Of a stretch of 64,000 nucleotides of DNA, positions 35,992 through 43,775 are shown piece after piece. The notes under the pieces were generated by a model that was not told where the DNA came from, made no database searches, and was given only the letters and a program-made list of their open reading frames with translations. Source of the stretch: Pseudomonas fluorescens (GTDB lineage Bacteria; Pseudomonadota; Gammaproteobacteria; Pseudomonadales; Pseudomonadaceae); the NCBI RefSeq assembly GCF_003732425.1, contig NZ_MOBX01000013.1, positions 1,180,026-1,244,025 on the forward strand, given 5' to 3'. Position numbers and translations under genes: made by a program. Position 1 is the stretch's first letter. Every line of letters begins with the position of its first letter.

Positions 35992-36062
35992 TCAAAAGAT
36001 CGCAGCCTTCGGCAGCTCCTACATGAGATCTACGTAGGAGCTGCCGAAGGCTGCGATCTTTT
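35992..36062. repeat. TAGGAGCTGCCG-family palindrome after ampC
   Basis: A second copy of this family, with arms AAAAGATCGCAGCC and GGCTGCGATCTTTT around GGCAGCTCCTAC / GTAGGAGCTGCC. Confidence 0.92.
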
Positions 36063-36071
36063 CGCGGGCAA

Positions 36072-36109
36072 TAAAAAATGGGCGACCTGCTGAGGTCGCC
36101 CATTTTTTT
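36072..36109. terminator. Bidirectional terminator between ampC and the DUF4174 gene
   Basis: AAAAAATGGGCGACCT-gctg-AGGTCGCCCATTTTTTT: 15 or more paired bases with A/T runs on both sides. Confidence 0.9.
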
Positions 36110-36125
36110 GATTCAGGCCATGCCA

Positions 36126-36695
36126 TCAATCATCCGGCATTTCCGGCGGCTTGGTCGGTTTTGCAGGCTTGGTCGGCTTGGCGCCCTTCGCCCCTTTGGC
36201 CGGTTCAGGCTCGGCGGCGGCCGGGGCCTGAGCGGCGGCGGCAGCGGCTGCTTCCTTCTCAGCCATCGGCATGGCATCGATGGTGTCGAAAATCTTCTTC
36301 AAATCCACCGACTTCGCTTCATCCCCCGACGCCGAGAGTTTGGTCTCGCCGTCCTTGCCCACCAGGAACACTTTCGGATAGGCCCCGGCGCCGAGCTTCA
36401 GCGAGCGTAGCAGCGCCATGGTGTCTTGCTGGCCCATGTCCTTGCCGTCGAGTTGGCCGGCCATGTTGAGGATGGTGTAGACCTTGATATTGCGATCGGT
36501 CACGCCCTTTTTGTTCACGGGGTCTTCCAGCGACTTTTTCAGGGCGACCCACACGGGGTCAACGGTGCTTTGTGCGATCACGATCAGCGGACGGGCGCGG
36601 CCCATGTCCCCGGCGATGGGCGAATCGTTGTCAGCGGCGAACAAGGGGCCGGCAATCGCCAGCAAGAGTGTCAGGGTCAATGACCTGATGAGCAT
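36126..36695 (-). CDS. DUF4174 domain protein with disordered tail
   Basis: A 189-residue exported protein. Signal peptide residues 1-21 end at LFAAD. A DUF4174 domain follows (about 35-130: RPLIVIAQSTVDPVWVALKK, GKDMGQQDTMALLRSL, YPKVFLVGKDGETKLS), thought to be thioredoxin-like without the CxxC pair. The tail is Ala/Pro/Lys low complexity. I chose ATG 36695 because AAGGAG is 6 nt before it; the neighbouring ATG 36701 is too close. No function is known. Confidence 0.8.
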   Translation of the reverse strand: MLIRSLTLTLLLAIAGPLFAADNDSPIAGDMGRARPLIVIAQSTVDPVWVALKKSLEDPVNKKGVTDRNIKVYTILNMAGQLDGKDMGQQDTMALLRSLKLGAGAYPKVFLVGKDGETKLSASGDEAKSVDLKKIFDTIDAMPMAEKEAAAAAAAQAPAAAEPEPAKGAKGAKPTKPAKPTKPPEMPDD

Positions 36696-36902
36696 GCGCA
36701 TCTCCTTTTGATATCCACGCACTACTGATTGCGCATCGTGGCGATTGTTCCGGGGCAACCCGGCAAATAGGTGTCGCCTGTTAGAAGCTTAGGACAGGCA
36801 CGACATTGCGCAACATCGCCGAAGTGATCGCAACCCGGATTTGATTACCTTTTATGAGCGCATTAGGGTGGCGGTTCTGCCCATGAAATGGAGTTCACCC
36901 GC

Positions 36903-37367
36903 ATGCACATTGATTACCTGTGCGATCACCCCGAATTGATTGAAGAACTGGCCACACTCAACTTCAAGGAATGGGGCGAGTTTCGTCCCGGGCAAACCGT
37001 CGAACATCGCATCGAACACATGCGCGCCTCCTGCGGCAAAGGTGCGATTCCCAGTGTAGTGGTGGCACTTGAAGGTTCACGTTTGCTGGGCGGCGCGCTG
37101 CTGATCGAAAACGACCTGAAGCTGCGACCGAACCTGACGCCATGGCTGGCTGGCGTTTATGTGAAGGCTGAGGAACGTGGTCGCGGGATCGCTTCGCAAC
37201 TGGTTAATCGGGTGGTTGCAGAAGCGGCGGCGCTGGGGGTGCCTGAGTTGTATCTATACACCGACACGTCGCAGTCGCTGTATGCACGGCTGGGTTGGGA
37301 AGTGGTTGAAGAGCTGGTGTACGAAGAGTTACCGGTGACGGTGATGAAATACATCATTCAGCGCTGA
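36903..37367 (+). CDS. GNAT-family N-acetyltransferase
   Basis: A 154-residue GNAT protein. The acetyl-CoA-binding motif A is WLAGVYVKAEERGRGIASQLVNRVV (R-G-x-G-I). The end LYLYTDTSQSLYARLGWEVVEE is the usual beta 5-alpha 4 region. ATG 36903 has a GGAG site 8 nt upstream. The substrate cannot be deduced. A type-C repeat follows. Confidence 0.85.
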   Translation: MHIDYLCDHPELIEELATLNFKEWGEFRPGQTVEHRIEHMRASCGKGAIPSVVVALEGSRLLGGALLIENDLKLRPNLTPWLAGVYVKAEERGRGIASQLVNRVVAEAAALGVPELYLYTDTSQSLYARLGWEVVEELVYEELPVTVMKYIIQR

Positions 37368-37372
37368 CCTTT

Positions 37373-37503
37373 GTGGCGAGGGAGCTTGCTCCCGCTCGGC
37401 TGCGCAGCAGTCGCAAACCCGGCAACCTCGATTGTCCCGAGGAGTGCATCTACCGGGATTGGGGCCGCTTCGCAGCCCAGCGGGAGCAAGCTCCCTCGCC
37501 ACA
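37373..37503. repeat. GAGGGAGCTTGCTCCC-family inverted pair (between GNAT and TauE/SafE genes)
   Basis: A palindrome built on GGGAGCTTGCTCCC, with a second copy inverted at the far end and GC-rich filler between. It is one of six such elements in the window. Confidence 0.9.
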
Positions 37504-37535
37504 GTTTTTTGTTCCAGTCCGGCAATTGAGGCCGA

Positions 37536-38321
37536 TCAGAACGCCAGTTTGTAACCGATCAGCACCAGCATCGTCGCCAGGCACGGGCGCAGCACTTCGT
37601 CGGAGATGCGTCCGGTCAGGTGGCTGCCGAGCCAGATGCCTGGCAGCGAACCGACCAACAAGAAGCCCAGCACGCCCCAATCCATATTGCCCATGCTCGC
37701 GTGGCCAAGACCTGCAACCAGTGTCAGCGGTACAGCGTGGGCGATTTCGGTGCCCACCAGGCGACGGGTCGGCAGCAGCGGATAAAGGATGAACAGCGCG
37801 ACAGTACCGAGGGCGCCCGCACCGATCGAGGTCAGGGCGACCATGGTGCCGAGGATCAGCCCGGTGATGACGGTCATTACGTTCAGCCGTGAACCGCTCG
37901 GGTTGTAATTGCCGCCAGCGCGCTTGTGGGCGAAGTCGAGCAAGCGTTTCTTGAAGAAGATCGCCAGCGCCGTGGCGAACAGGACGAAACCCAGCGCCTG
38001 CTTGATGATGGCGTTCATCGCGTCCGGCGCGGTGTGCAGAGTGCTGAGGAACCACAGTGTCATGGCCACCGCAGGCACGCTGCCGAGGGTCAGCCAGCCG
38101 GTGATGGCCCAGTCGATGTTCTTGTTCTTGCGGTGAACGAGCACGCCACTGGATTTGGTAATGGCGGCGTACAGCAGGTCAGTGCCCACCGCCGTTGCCG
38201 GGTTGATACCGAACCACAGCAGGATCGGCGTCATCAACGAACCACCGCCGACACCGGTCATGCCGACAATAAAACCCACCACCAGCCCGGCAATCACCAG
38301 GCCGAAATTTGCCAATTCCAT
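37536..38321 (-). CDS. TauE/SafE family sulfite/organosulfonate exporter-like permease
   Basis: A 261-residue membrane protein with eight or so helices. The duplicated family motif is visible: GFIVGMTGVGGGSLMTPILLWFGINPATAVGTDLLYA in the first half and GTMVALTSIGAGALGTVALF in the second half, each with Gly-rich re-entrant character. Members export sulfite, sulfoacetate or related anions. No associated sulfur gene is beside it. It is a single gene. Confidence 0.88.
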   Translation of the reverse strand: MELANFGLVIAGLVVGFIVGMTGVGGGSLMTPILLWFGINPATAVGTDLLYAAITKSSGVLVHRKNKNIDWAITGWLTLGSVPAVAMTLWFLSTLHTAPDAMNAIIKQALGFVLFATALAIFFKKRLLDFAHKRAGGNYNPSGSRLNVMTVITGLILGTMVALTSIGAGALGTVALFILYPLLPTRRLVGTEIAHAVPLTLVAGLGHASMGNMDWGVLGFLLVGSLPGIWLGSHLTGRISDEVLRPCLATMLVLIGYKLAF

Positions 38322-38436
38322 AAACCGTCCAGAAAAACGACAGGAAAAATCTGGCCCGCAGCATAGCGATTTTTCTTATAACCACATATATCGATGCGGT
38401 CTATCGTTATGCCATATCAAACTCAGCATCGCTTTC

Positions 38437-38527
38437 CTGTAGGAGTGAGCCTGCTCGCGATAGCGGTGTTCCAGTCACTGAGTTCGTCACTGATAGACCG
38501 CTATCGCGAGCAGGCTCACTCCTACAG
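38437..38527. repeat. GAGTGAGCCTGCTCGCGATAGC REP-variant inverted pair
   Basis: Core GAGCCTGCTCGCGATAGC facing its complement, about 40 nt apart. It differs from the main REP by GTGAGCC in place of GCGAGCC and the trailing GATAGC. Another copy lies at 46898-46987. Confidence 0.9.
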
Positions 38528-38549
38528 GGGATTTTTGGTGGGCCCTAGA

Positions 38550-39764
38550 TCAGTGCACTCGCCGACCCGGTTTAAAGCTATGGGTTTTGTTGATCCACAC
38601 AGTGGCCAGCGCGATGAGGGTCAGAATCAGCAGTGCCCACGGAAACGACATCGCCCCGGCCCGATCCAGCAACAACCCGCCAAACAAGCCACCGCCGGCA
38701 ATCGCTACGTTCCACGAAGTAGTGAGCATCGCCTGCACCACATCGACATGCTCGCCGGCCGAATCCGCTGCCGAGGTCAGCAGTAAGGTGGCCGAGCCGC
38801 CGAACGACAAACCCCACACCGCCATGCAGGCATAAATGATCAGCGGCGACGGTGCAGCCAGCGCCAACACCAGCGCTGTCAAGGCAAACACCGCGAGGCT
38901 GATCAATGTCAGCCAGCGCAACCAGCGATCCACCAGCAGGCCGATGATCCAGATCCCGCCCAGTGAACACAGGCCAAACACCAACAGCACCAGATCAACC
39001 CGATCAGCGAGACCAGCCTGCATCAGAAACGGTGAGATATAGGTATAGAGAATGTTGTGCCCGAGCATCCACGCCAGCACCACGAACAACACCGGTCGCA
39101 CACCCGGAAGGCGCATTGATTCGAGCAGCGGCAGACGCTCGTCACTGGCCTGCCCCGGACGATCGGGCACCGCGATCACGATCCACGCGGCCAGCACCAG
39201 AGCCAGCGCCGACATGATCCCGAACGACGCACGCCAGCCAATCAGATTGCCCAGCCACGTGCCCGCCGGCGTGCCCAGCGACAGCGCCACCGGGGTGCCG
39301 AGCATGGCAATCGCCAGCGCCCGCCCCTGTTGATGCACTGGCACGATGCCGCGCGCATAACCGGCCATGATCCCCCACGACAGCCCCGCCGCCATCCCGG
39401 CGAGAAACCGCGAAGCCAGGGTCAGGCCGTAATGACTGGAGAACGTGGTGACGGTGTTGAACAACAGAAACCCGCCGACCGTCATCAACAATACCCGCCG
39501 CCGCGGCCAGCCGCGCGTGGCGACAGTCAGCGGGATCGCCGCGACAATCGAACCCAGCGCATACAGCGTCACCAGTTGCCCGGCGAACACTTCGCTAACG
39601 TTGAGCCCGGCACCGATTTGCGGCAGCAGCCCGGCGGGCAGGGTTTCGGTGAGGATGGCGATGAACCCGGTCATGGCGAACGCCAGCAACGCGGCATAGG
39701 GCAGTTTGTCCGCACGGGCGGTGCGGTCGACGCGGCTGAAATCGGCGCTGGCGGGGTCAGTCAT
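38550..39764 (-). CDS. MFS transporter, drug/sugar efflux type
   Basis: A 404-residue, 12-helix permease closely related to the one at 1981-3186. Both share AxLLAxxxxGFIxxxTExxPAGLLPQ, GQLVTLYAxGSIxAAIPLTxATRGW and the LPGVRxVLxV and HNxLYTYIxPFL segments. ATG 39764 (MTDPASAD) has GGTGCGGCTCCTT-type sequence upstream on the minus strand and fits the family start. No regulator adjoins it. The substrate is unknown. Confidence 0.83.
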   Translation of the reverse strand: MTDPASADFSRVDRTARADKLPYAALLAFAMTGFIAILTETLPAGLLPQIGAGLNVSEVFAGQLVTLYALGSIVAAIPLTVATRGWPRRRVLLMTVGGFLLFNTVTTFSSHYGLTLASRFLAGMAAGLSWGIMAGYARGIVPVHQQGRALAIAMLGTPVALSLGTPAGTWLGNLIGWRASFGIMSALALVLAAWIVIAVPDRPGQASDERLPLLESMRLPGVRPVLFVVLAWMLGHNILYTYISPFLMQAGLADRVDLVLLVFGLCSLGGIWIIGLLVDRWLRWLTLISLAVFALTALVLALAAPSPLIIYACMAVWGLSFGGSATLLLTSAADSAGEHVDVVQAMLTTSWNVAIAGGGLFGGLLLDRAGAMSFPWALLILTLIALATVWINKTHSFKPGRRVH

Positions 39765-39867
39765 GACGGGTGCGGCTCCTTTTGACTCAACTATGGCGGG
39801 TGATTGTATACAACTTATCCCGCTGCCACGCCACCCACACTGTAAGGACTGACACAACACTGAATTC

Positions 39868-39950
39868 CTGTAGGAGCTGCCGAAGGCTGCGATCTTTTGA
39901 CCTTATAAACAGCAAGATCAAAAGATCGCAGCCTTCGGCAGCTCCTACAC
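39868..39950. repeat. TAGGAGCTGCCG-family palindrome
   Basis: CTGTAGGAGCTGCCGAAGGC to GCCTTCGGCAGCTCCTACA with the GATCTTTTGA arms inside. It lies before the lipoprotein gene's 3' end. Confidence 0.92.
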
Positions 39951-39990
39951 GGGTTGCGCTGTTTTACGGTTTCGGTACAGCCCAGCAGCT

Positions 39991-40740
39991 TTACTGCACG
40001 GGCAAGAAATTCAGGAACAACAAACTCTGTGCGTAGTTAAGGCCGATCCGCCGGTAACGCTCATCAAGCATCTGCGTGAGCAAATCCAGGCGTGCGACGA
40101 TTTTGCTGAATTCGGTGGCGAAACTCAGGTTGCTGCCCTCCTCCGAAATCTCGTTGGAGAACAACAACGGCTGGCCCTCCTTGTTCTGCCGCTGCGACAG
40201 AATCCACATGGCCTTCTCAATGTTGCGCGCCGAGTTATGCACGAACGTCGGGTTGATCGCGTCAGTCATGTAGAACTCGGTGCGATTGCCGTGGGCGGTC
40301 ACCAGCATGCTGCCGATCGCATAGATGAACGCGCCAACGCGGTCACCGAGAAATTCCGGACTCATCGCATAACTGAGTGCGGCCAGATCCTTGCGACCGC
40401 CAAGCACCGGCAACGGCTGTTGCTGCTCGATGGCCAGGCGCACCTGTTTCACCGCCGTGTTGATGTTGAGGAACCCCGATTTGCGCAGCTCTTCGGGGTT
40501 GCGCAAGTACAGCTTGCCCATCAAGCGATAAAGGCTGTTGAGGTTGTCGCGCATCGCCAACGTGGCCATGCGGTCGACGCTGGTCTGCAAAAATTCCTGC
40601 GGCTGCCCCTCACGCATCTGATTGAAGAAACCATTGCCGTCCTGGTGAGTGCAACCGCTGAACAGCAGCGACGACAAACACGCCAGCAACAGGCACGGGC
40701 GACGGAAAAAAGCAGCGATCAGGGCAAAAGCTCTCGGCAT
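39991..40740 (-). CDS. Lipoprotein, uncharacterised
   Basis: A lipoprotein of about 249 residues. Signal with arginines then LLLACLSSLLFSGC (lipobox LFSGC). The mature part is mostly helical (EFLQTSVDRMATLAMRDNL, AIYAIGS-like segments) and ends with hydrophobic NYAQSLLFLNFLPVQ. I recall similar uncharacterised proteins in Pseudomonas but cannot name a family. ATG 40740 (MPRAF) is used; an in-frame ATG at 40758 is possible. It is a single gene. Confidence 0.7.
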   Translation of the reverse strand: MPRAFALIAAFFRRPCLLLACLSSLLFSGCTHQDGNGFFNQMREGQPQEFLQTSVDRMATLAMRDNLNSLYRLMGKLYLRNPEELRKSGFLNINTAVKQVRLAIEQQQPLPVLGGRKDLAALSYAMSPEFLGDRVGAFIYAIGSMLVTAHGNRTEFYMTDAINPTFVHNSARNIEKAMWILSQRQNKEGQPLLFSNEISEEGSNLSFATEFSKIVARLDLLTQMLDERYRRIGLNYAQSLLFLNFLPVQ

Positions 40741-40951
40741 GAAATCTCGAACAGGCACATTCCTGTGCGGCGGGAGTCACCGCATCCTGGCCATGGATAG
40801 AGCCGCCGATTGCGAAAAAGTGCAGTGGTGCGCACGACCAGCCGACCTTCGGCAATGCCTGCCCAACCAATTAGTCAGTCTTTATTGTTGAAATAAACGA
40901 TTAATCAGCTATAAATTTTCACTACTCACACAAATAGCATGACTAGTCATC
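40741..40951. other. Gene-free part of the gap before the epimerase gene
   Basis: About 210 bp upstream of the 39991-40740 gene, with A/T-rich stretches near 40880-40930 that may hold its promoter and that of the epimerase. No gene or repeat is seen here. Confidence 0.4.
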
Positions 40952-41038
40952 CTGTAGGAGCTGCCGCAGGCTGCGATCTTTTGACGTTGGGGTTTAGAAG
41001 CAAGATCAACAGATCGCAGCCTGCGGCAGCTCCTACAC
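40952..41038. repeat. TAGGAGCTGCCG-family palindrome before the epimerase gene
   Basis: Fourth copy of the family (CTGCCGCAGGCTGCGATCTT variant). It is 47 nt before the start codon of the 41085 gene, unusually close to an upstream untranslated region. Confidence 0.9.
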
Positions 41039-41084
41039 GGCATCGGCGCCATTTTGAAAACAACAACAAAAAGGAAGGTCAACC

Positions 41085-42233
41085 ATGCTTCAATCCCGTC
41101 ACCTGCTCTCCGGCCTCGGACTGTCCCTGATGATCGCCACGCTCTCCGCCAACGCGGCCGGCCTTAGCGCCGAACACAAAGCCTTCGGCAAAACCAATGA
41201 CGGCACGCCCGTCGAGCAATACATCCTGCGCAACAGCCACGGCATGCAAGCCACCGTCATCACCTACGGCGCGACCCTGCAATCGCTGAAAGTCGCCGAC
41301 AAGCACGGCAAGTTCGACGACGTCGTGCTCGGCTTCGATGATGTACAGGGTTACCAGAAAGGCACCGCCTACTTCGGCGCAACCATCGGCCGCTTCGGCA
41401 ATCGCCTCGCCGACGGCGCCTTCGAACTCGACGGCAAGCGCTATCAAGTGCCGCAGAACGACAAGACCAATGCGCTACATGGCGGAACTCAGGGCTTCGA
41501 CAAGAAGGTCTGGAAAGCCCAGGAAACCAAGGACAAGGATTCCGTCGGCGTGACCCTGACCTATCTGTCGGCGGACGGTGAAATGGGCTTTCCCGGCAAC
41601 CTCACCACCGAGGTGACCTATCGCCTGACCGACAACAACGAGTTGCGCATCGACTACAAGGCCAGCACCGACAAACCGACCGTGCTCAACCTGACCAACC
41701 ACAGCTACTTCAACCTCGCCGGCGCCGGCAATGGCGACATTCTCAAACAGGTCGCCACCCTGCACGCCAGCCATTACACCCCGGTCACCGCCAAACTGAT
41801 CCCGACCGGCGAACTGGCGCCCGTGGCCGGCACGCCGATGGACTTCACCAAACCCACTGCGATCGGCACGCACATCAAGGCGGATCATCCGCAGTTGAAA
41901 TTTGCCGAACCGAAACAGGGTGGCTTCGATTTCAACTGGGCGCTGGATACCCAGGGTGATATCGGCAAAGTTGCTACTGAGGTCAGTGATCCGCAGTCCG
42001 GTCGTGTGCTGCAGCTGTTCACCACGGAGCCGGGCGTGCAGTTCTACACCAGCAACTTCCTCGACGGCACGGTCAAGGGCAAGGGTGGCAAGGTCTATCC
42101 GCACTGGGGCGCGTTTACCCTGGAGACTCAGCACTATCCGGACTCGCCGAATCAGCCGGACTTCCCGAGTACTCGGCTTGATCCGGGGCAGACTTACAGC
42201 CACAGCGTGGTGTTGAAGTTCTCCGCGAAATAA
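41085..42233 (+). CDS. Exported aldose 1-epimerase (galactose mutarotase)
   Basis: A 382-residue GalM-family enzyme that interconverts alpha and beta anomers of aldoses. Catalytic residues fall in the family motifs: IGRFGNRLADGAF, TNALHGGTQGFDKKVW (His), LTNHSYFNLAG (second His) and the late Glu in FTLETQHYPDSPN. A clear signal peptide (MLQSRHLLSGLGLSLMIATL, then SANAA) exports it, whereas the usual GalM is cytoplasmic. No sugar-pathway gene is beside it. Ribosome site AAGGAAGG is good. Confidence 0.9.
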   Translation: MLQSRHLLSGLGLSLMIATLSANAAGLSAEHKAFGKTNDGTPVEQYILRNSHGMQATVITYGATLQSLKVADKHGKFDDVVLGFDDVQGYQKGTAYFGATIGRFGNRLADGAFELDGKRYQVPQNDKTNALHGGTQGFDKKVWKAQETKDKDSVGVTLTYLSADGEMGFPGNLTTEVTYRLTDNNELRIDYKASTDKPTVLNLTNHSYFNLAGAGNGDILKQVATLHASHYTPVTAKLIPTGELAPVAGTPMDFTKPTAIGTHIKADHPQLKFAEPKQGGFDFNWALDTQGDIGKVATEVSDPQSGRVLQLFTTEPGVQFYTSNFLDGTVKGKGGKVYPHWGAFTLETQHYPDSPNQPDFPSTRLDPGQTYSHSVVLKFSAK

Positions 42234-42251
42234 CCTGCCACCACCCAACAT

Positions 42252-42364
42252 TGTGGCGAGGGAGCTTGCTCTCGCTGGGTCACGCAGTGGCCCGCGCTTT
42301 TCATTCAGTTGAAAACGCGGGGGCCTGCTGCGCAGTCCAGCGGGAGCAAGCTCCCTCGCCACAG
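42252..42364. repeat. GAGGGAGCTTGCTCTC-family inverted pair
   Basis: Copies of the GGGAGCTTGCTC palindrome family, inverted about 75 nt apart, between the epimerase and aldo/keto reductase genes. Confidence 0.9.
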
Positions 42365-42457
42365 GTTCGTCTGCACGCCGGCCTGCCTTCTTTCGGAACC
42401 CCTGCGCTATCCTGCTGCCCACTAAAAGGTATCGACACATTCAGCAAGGAGGTTTGC

Positions 42458-43279
42458 ATGCGTACCCTCGAATTGGCCGGCGTCCAGGTTCCCGTCATCG
42501 GTCAGGGCACCTGGCGCATGGGCGAAGACCGCTCAGCGCACAAACGAGAAGTAGCGGCGCTGCGCACGGGTATCGAGTTGGGCATGACTCTGATCGACAG
42601 CGCCGAAATGTACGCCGAGGGCGGTGCCGAAACCGTGGTTGGCGAAGCCATTGCCGGCATTCGCGATCAGGTGTTTCTGGTCAGCAAGGTCTACCCGCAC
42701 AACGCCAGCCGCACTGGCATCCCGCAGGCCTGCGAGCGCAGTCTGCGGCGGCTCGGCACCGATTACATCGACCTCTATCTGCTGCATTGGCGCGGCCAGT
42801 ATCCGCTGGAGGAAACCGTCGAAGCTTTCGAACGCCTGCGCGAGGATGGCAAGATCGGCCGATGGGGCGTGTCGAATTTCGATGTCGACGATCTCGAAGA
42901 ACTGTCGAGTTCAGCCTGCGCGACCAATCAGGTGCTCTACAACCTCGAAGAGCGCGGCATCGAATTCGACCTGCTGCCGTGGTGCCAACATCAGCGCATG
43001 CCGCTGATGGCCTACTGTCCGATTGGCCAGGGTGGCGCCATGCTCGCCGAGCCGGTGTTGCAAGACATTGCCGCTCGTCACGGCGTAACCCCCGCACAGG
43101 TTTCGCTGGCGTGGATTCTGCGTCAGGATGGTGTGATTGCGATTCCCAAGGCTGTGCGACCGGAACACGTGCAACTCAATGCACACGCCGCGCAACTGCA
43201 ACTGGAGGCCGGGGATCTGGCGGCGCTGGACCAAGTGTTTCAAGCGCCACAACGCAAGCAGCGGCTGGCCATGGTCTGA
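42458..43279 (+). CDS. Aldo/keto reductase
   Basis: A 273-residue NADPH-dependent reductase of the AKR superfamily. The catalytic tetrad is readable: Asp and Tyr in LIDSAEMYAEGGAE, Lys in VSKVYPHNAS, His in LYLLHWRG. The (beta/alpha)8 barrel ends with IPKAVRPEHVQLNA, the nicotinamide and 2'-phosphate site. ATG 42458 has AAGGAGG upstream; a longer frame from 42251 runs through a repeat and is rejected. The physiological aldehyde is unknown. Followed by the DUF1810 gene. Confidence 0.9.
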   Translation: MRTLELAGVQVPVIGQGTWRMGEDRSAHKREVAALRTGIELGMTLIDSAEMYAEGGAETVVGEAIAGIRDQVFLVSKVYPHNASRTGIPQACERSLRRLGTDYIDLYLLHWRGQYPLEETVEAFERLREDGKIGRWGVSNFDVDDLEELSSSACATNQVLYNLEERGIEFDLLPWCQHQRMPLMAYCPIGQGGAMLAEPVLQDIAARHGVTPAQVSLAWILRQDGVIAIPKAVRPEHVQLNAHAAQLQLEAGDLAALDQVFQAPQRKQRLAMV

Positions 43280-43304
43280 GCCGCCGACTGGCGAGGGCTT
43301 CGCG

Positions 43305-43775
43305 ATGAGAAGCACAGATCAGTACGACCCGTTCAACCTGCAACGTTTTATCCAGGCTCAGGATCCAGTGTTCGAGCGCGTGCAACGCGAACTCGATGAG
43401 GGCCGCAAGCGCAGCCACTGGATGTGGTTTGTCTTCCCGCAGTTCGCCGGCCTGGGCGGCAGTGAAATGTCCCGGCGCTTTGCCATCGGTTCGGCCGAGG
43501 AAGCCCGGGCGTACCTGGCTCACGAACTGCTCGGCGCGCGCCTGCGTACGTGCACGCAGTTAGTGCTGAAGGTGCGTCAGCGTTCGATCGCGGAGATTTT
43601 CGGCCATCCCGATGACCTGAAATTTCATTCCTCGATGACCCTGTTCGCCCAGTTCGCCGATGAAGACAGCCTGTTTAATCAAGCACTGGAGCGCTACTTC
43701 CACGGCATTCTTGATGAATGGACGCTACAACTGCTCGACTCAAAACAGGCCCAGCTGCCCCCCGATCAGGGTTGA
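43305..43775 (+). CDS. DUF1810 family protein
   Basis: A 156-residue protein matching DUF1810 (calpastatin-like) in its usual form: [39 protein letters not shown] at the start and [13 protein letters not shown] later. The family has no proven role. Its 3' end overlaps the convergent polB by 36 bp. GAGGGCTTCGCG precedes ATG 43305. It follows the reductase by 25 nt and may be co-transcribed with it. Confidence 0.88.
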   Translation: MRSTDQYDPFNLQRFIQAQDPVFERVQRELDEGRKRSHWMWFVFPQFAGLGGSEMSRRFAIGSAEEARAYLAHELLGARLRTCTQLVLKVRQRSIAEIFGHPDDLKFHSSMTLFAQFADEDSLFNQALERYFHGILDEWTLQLLDSKQAQLPPDQG

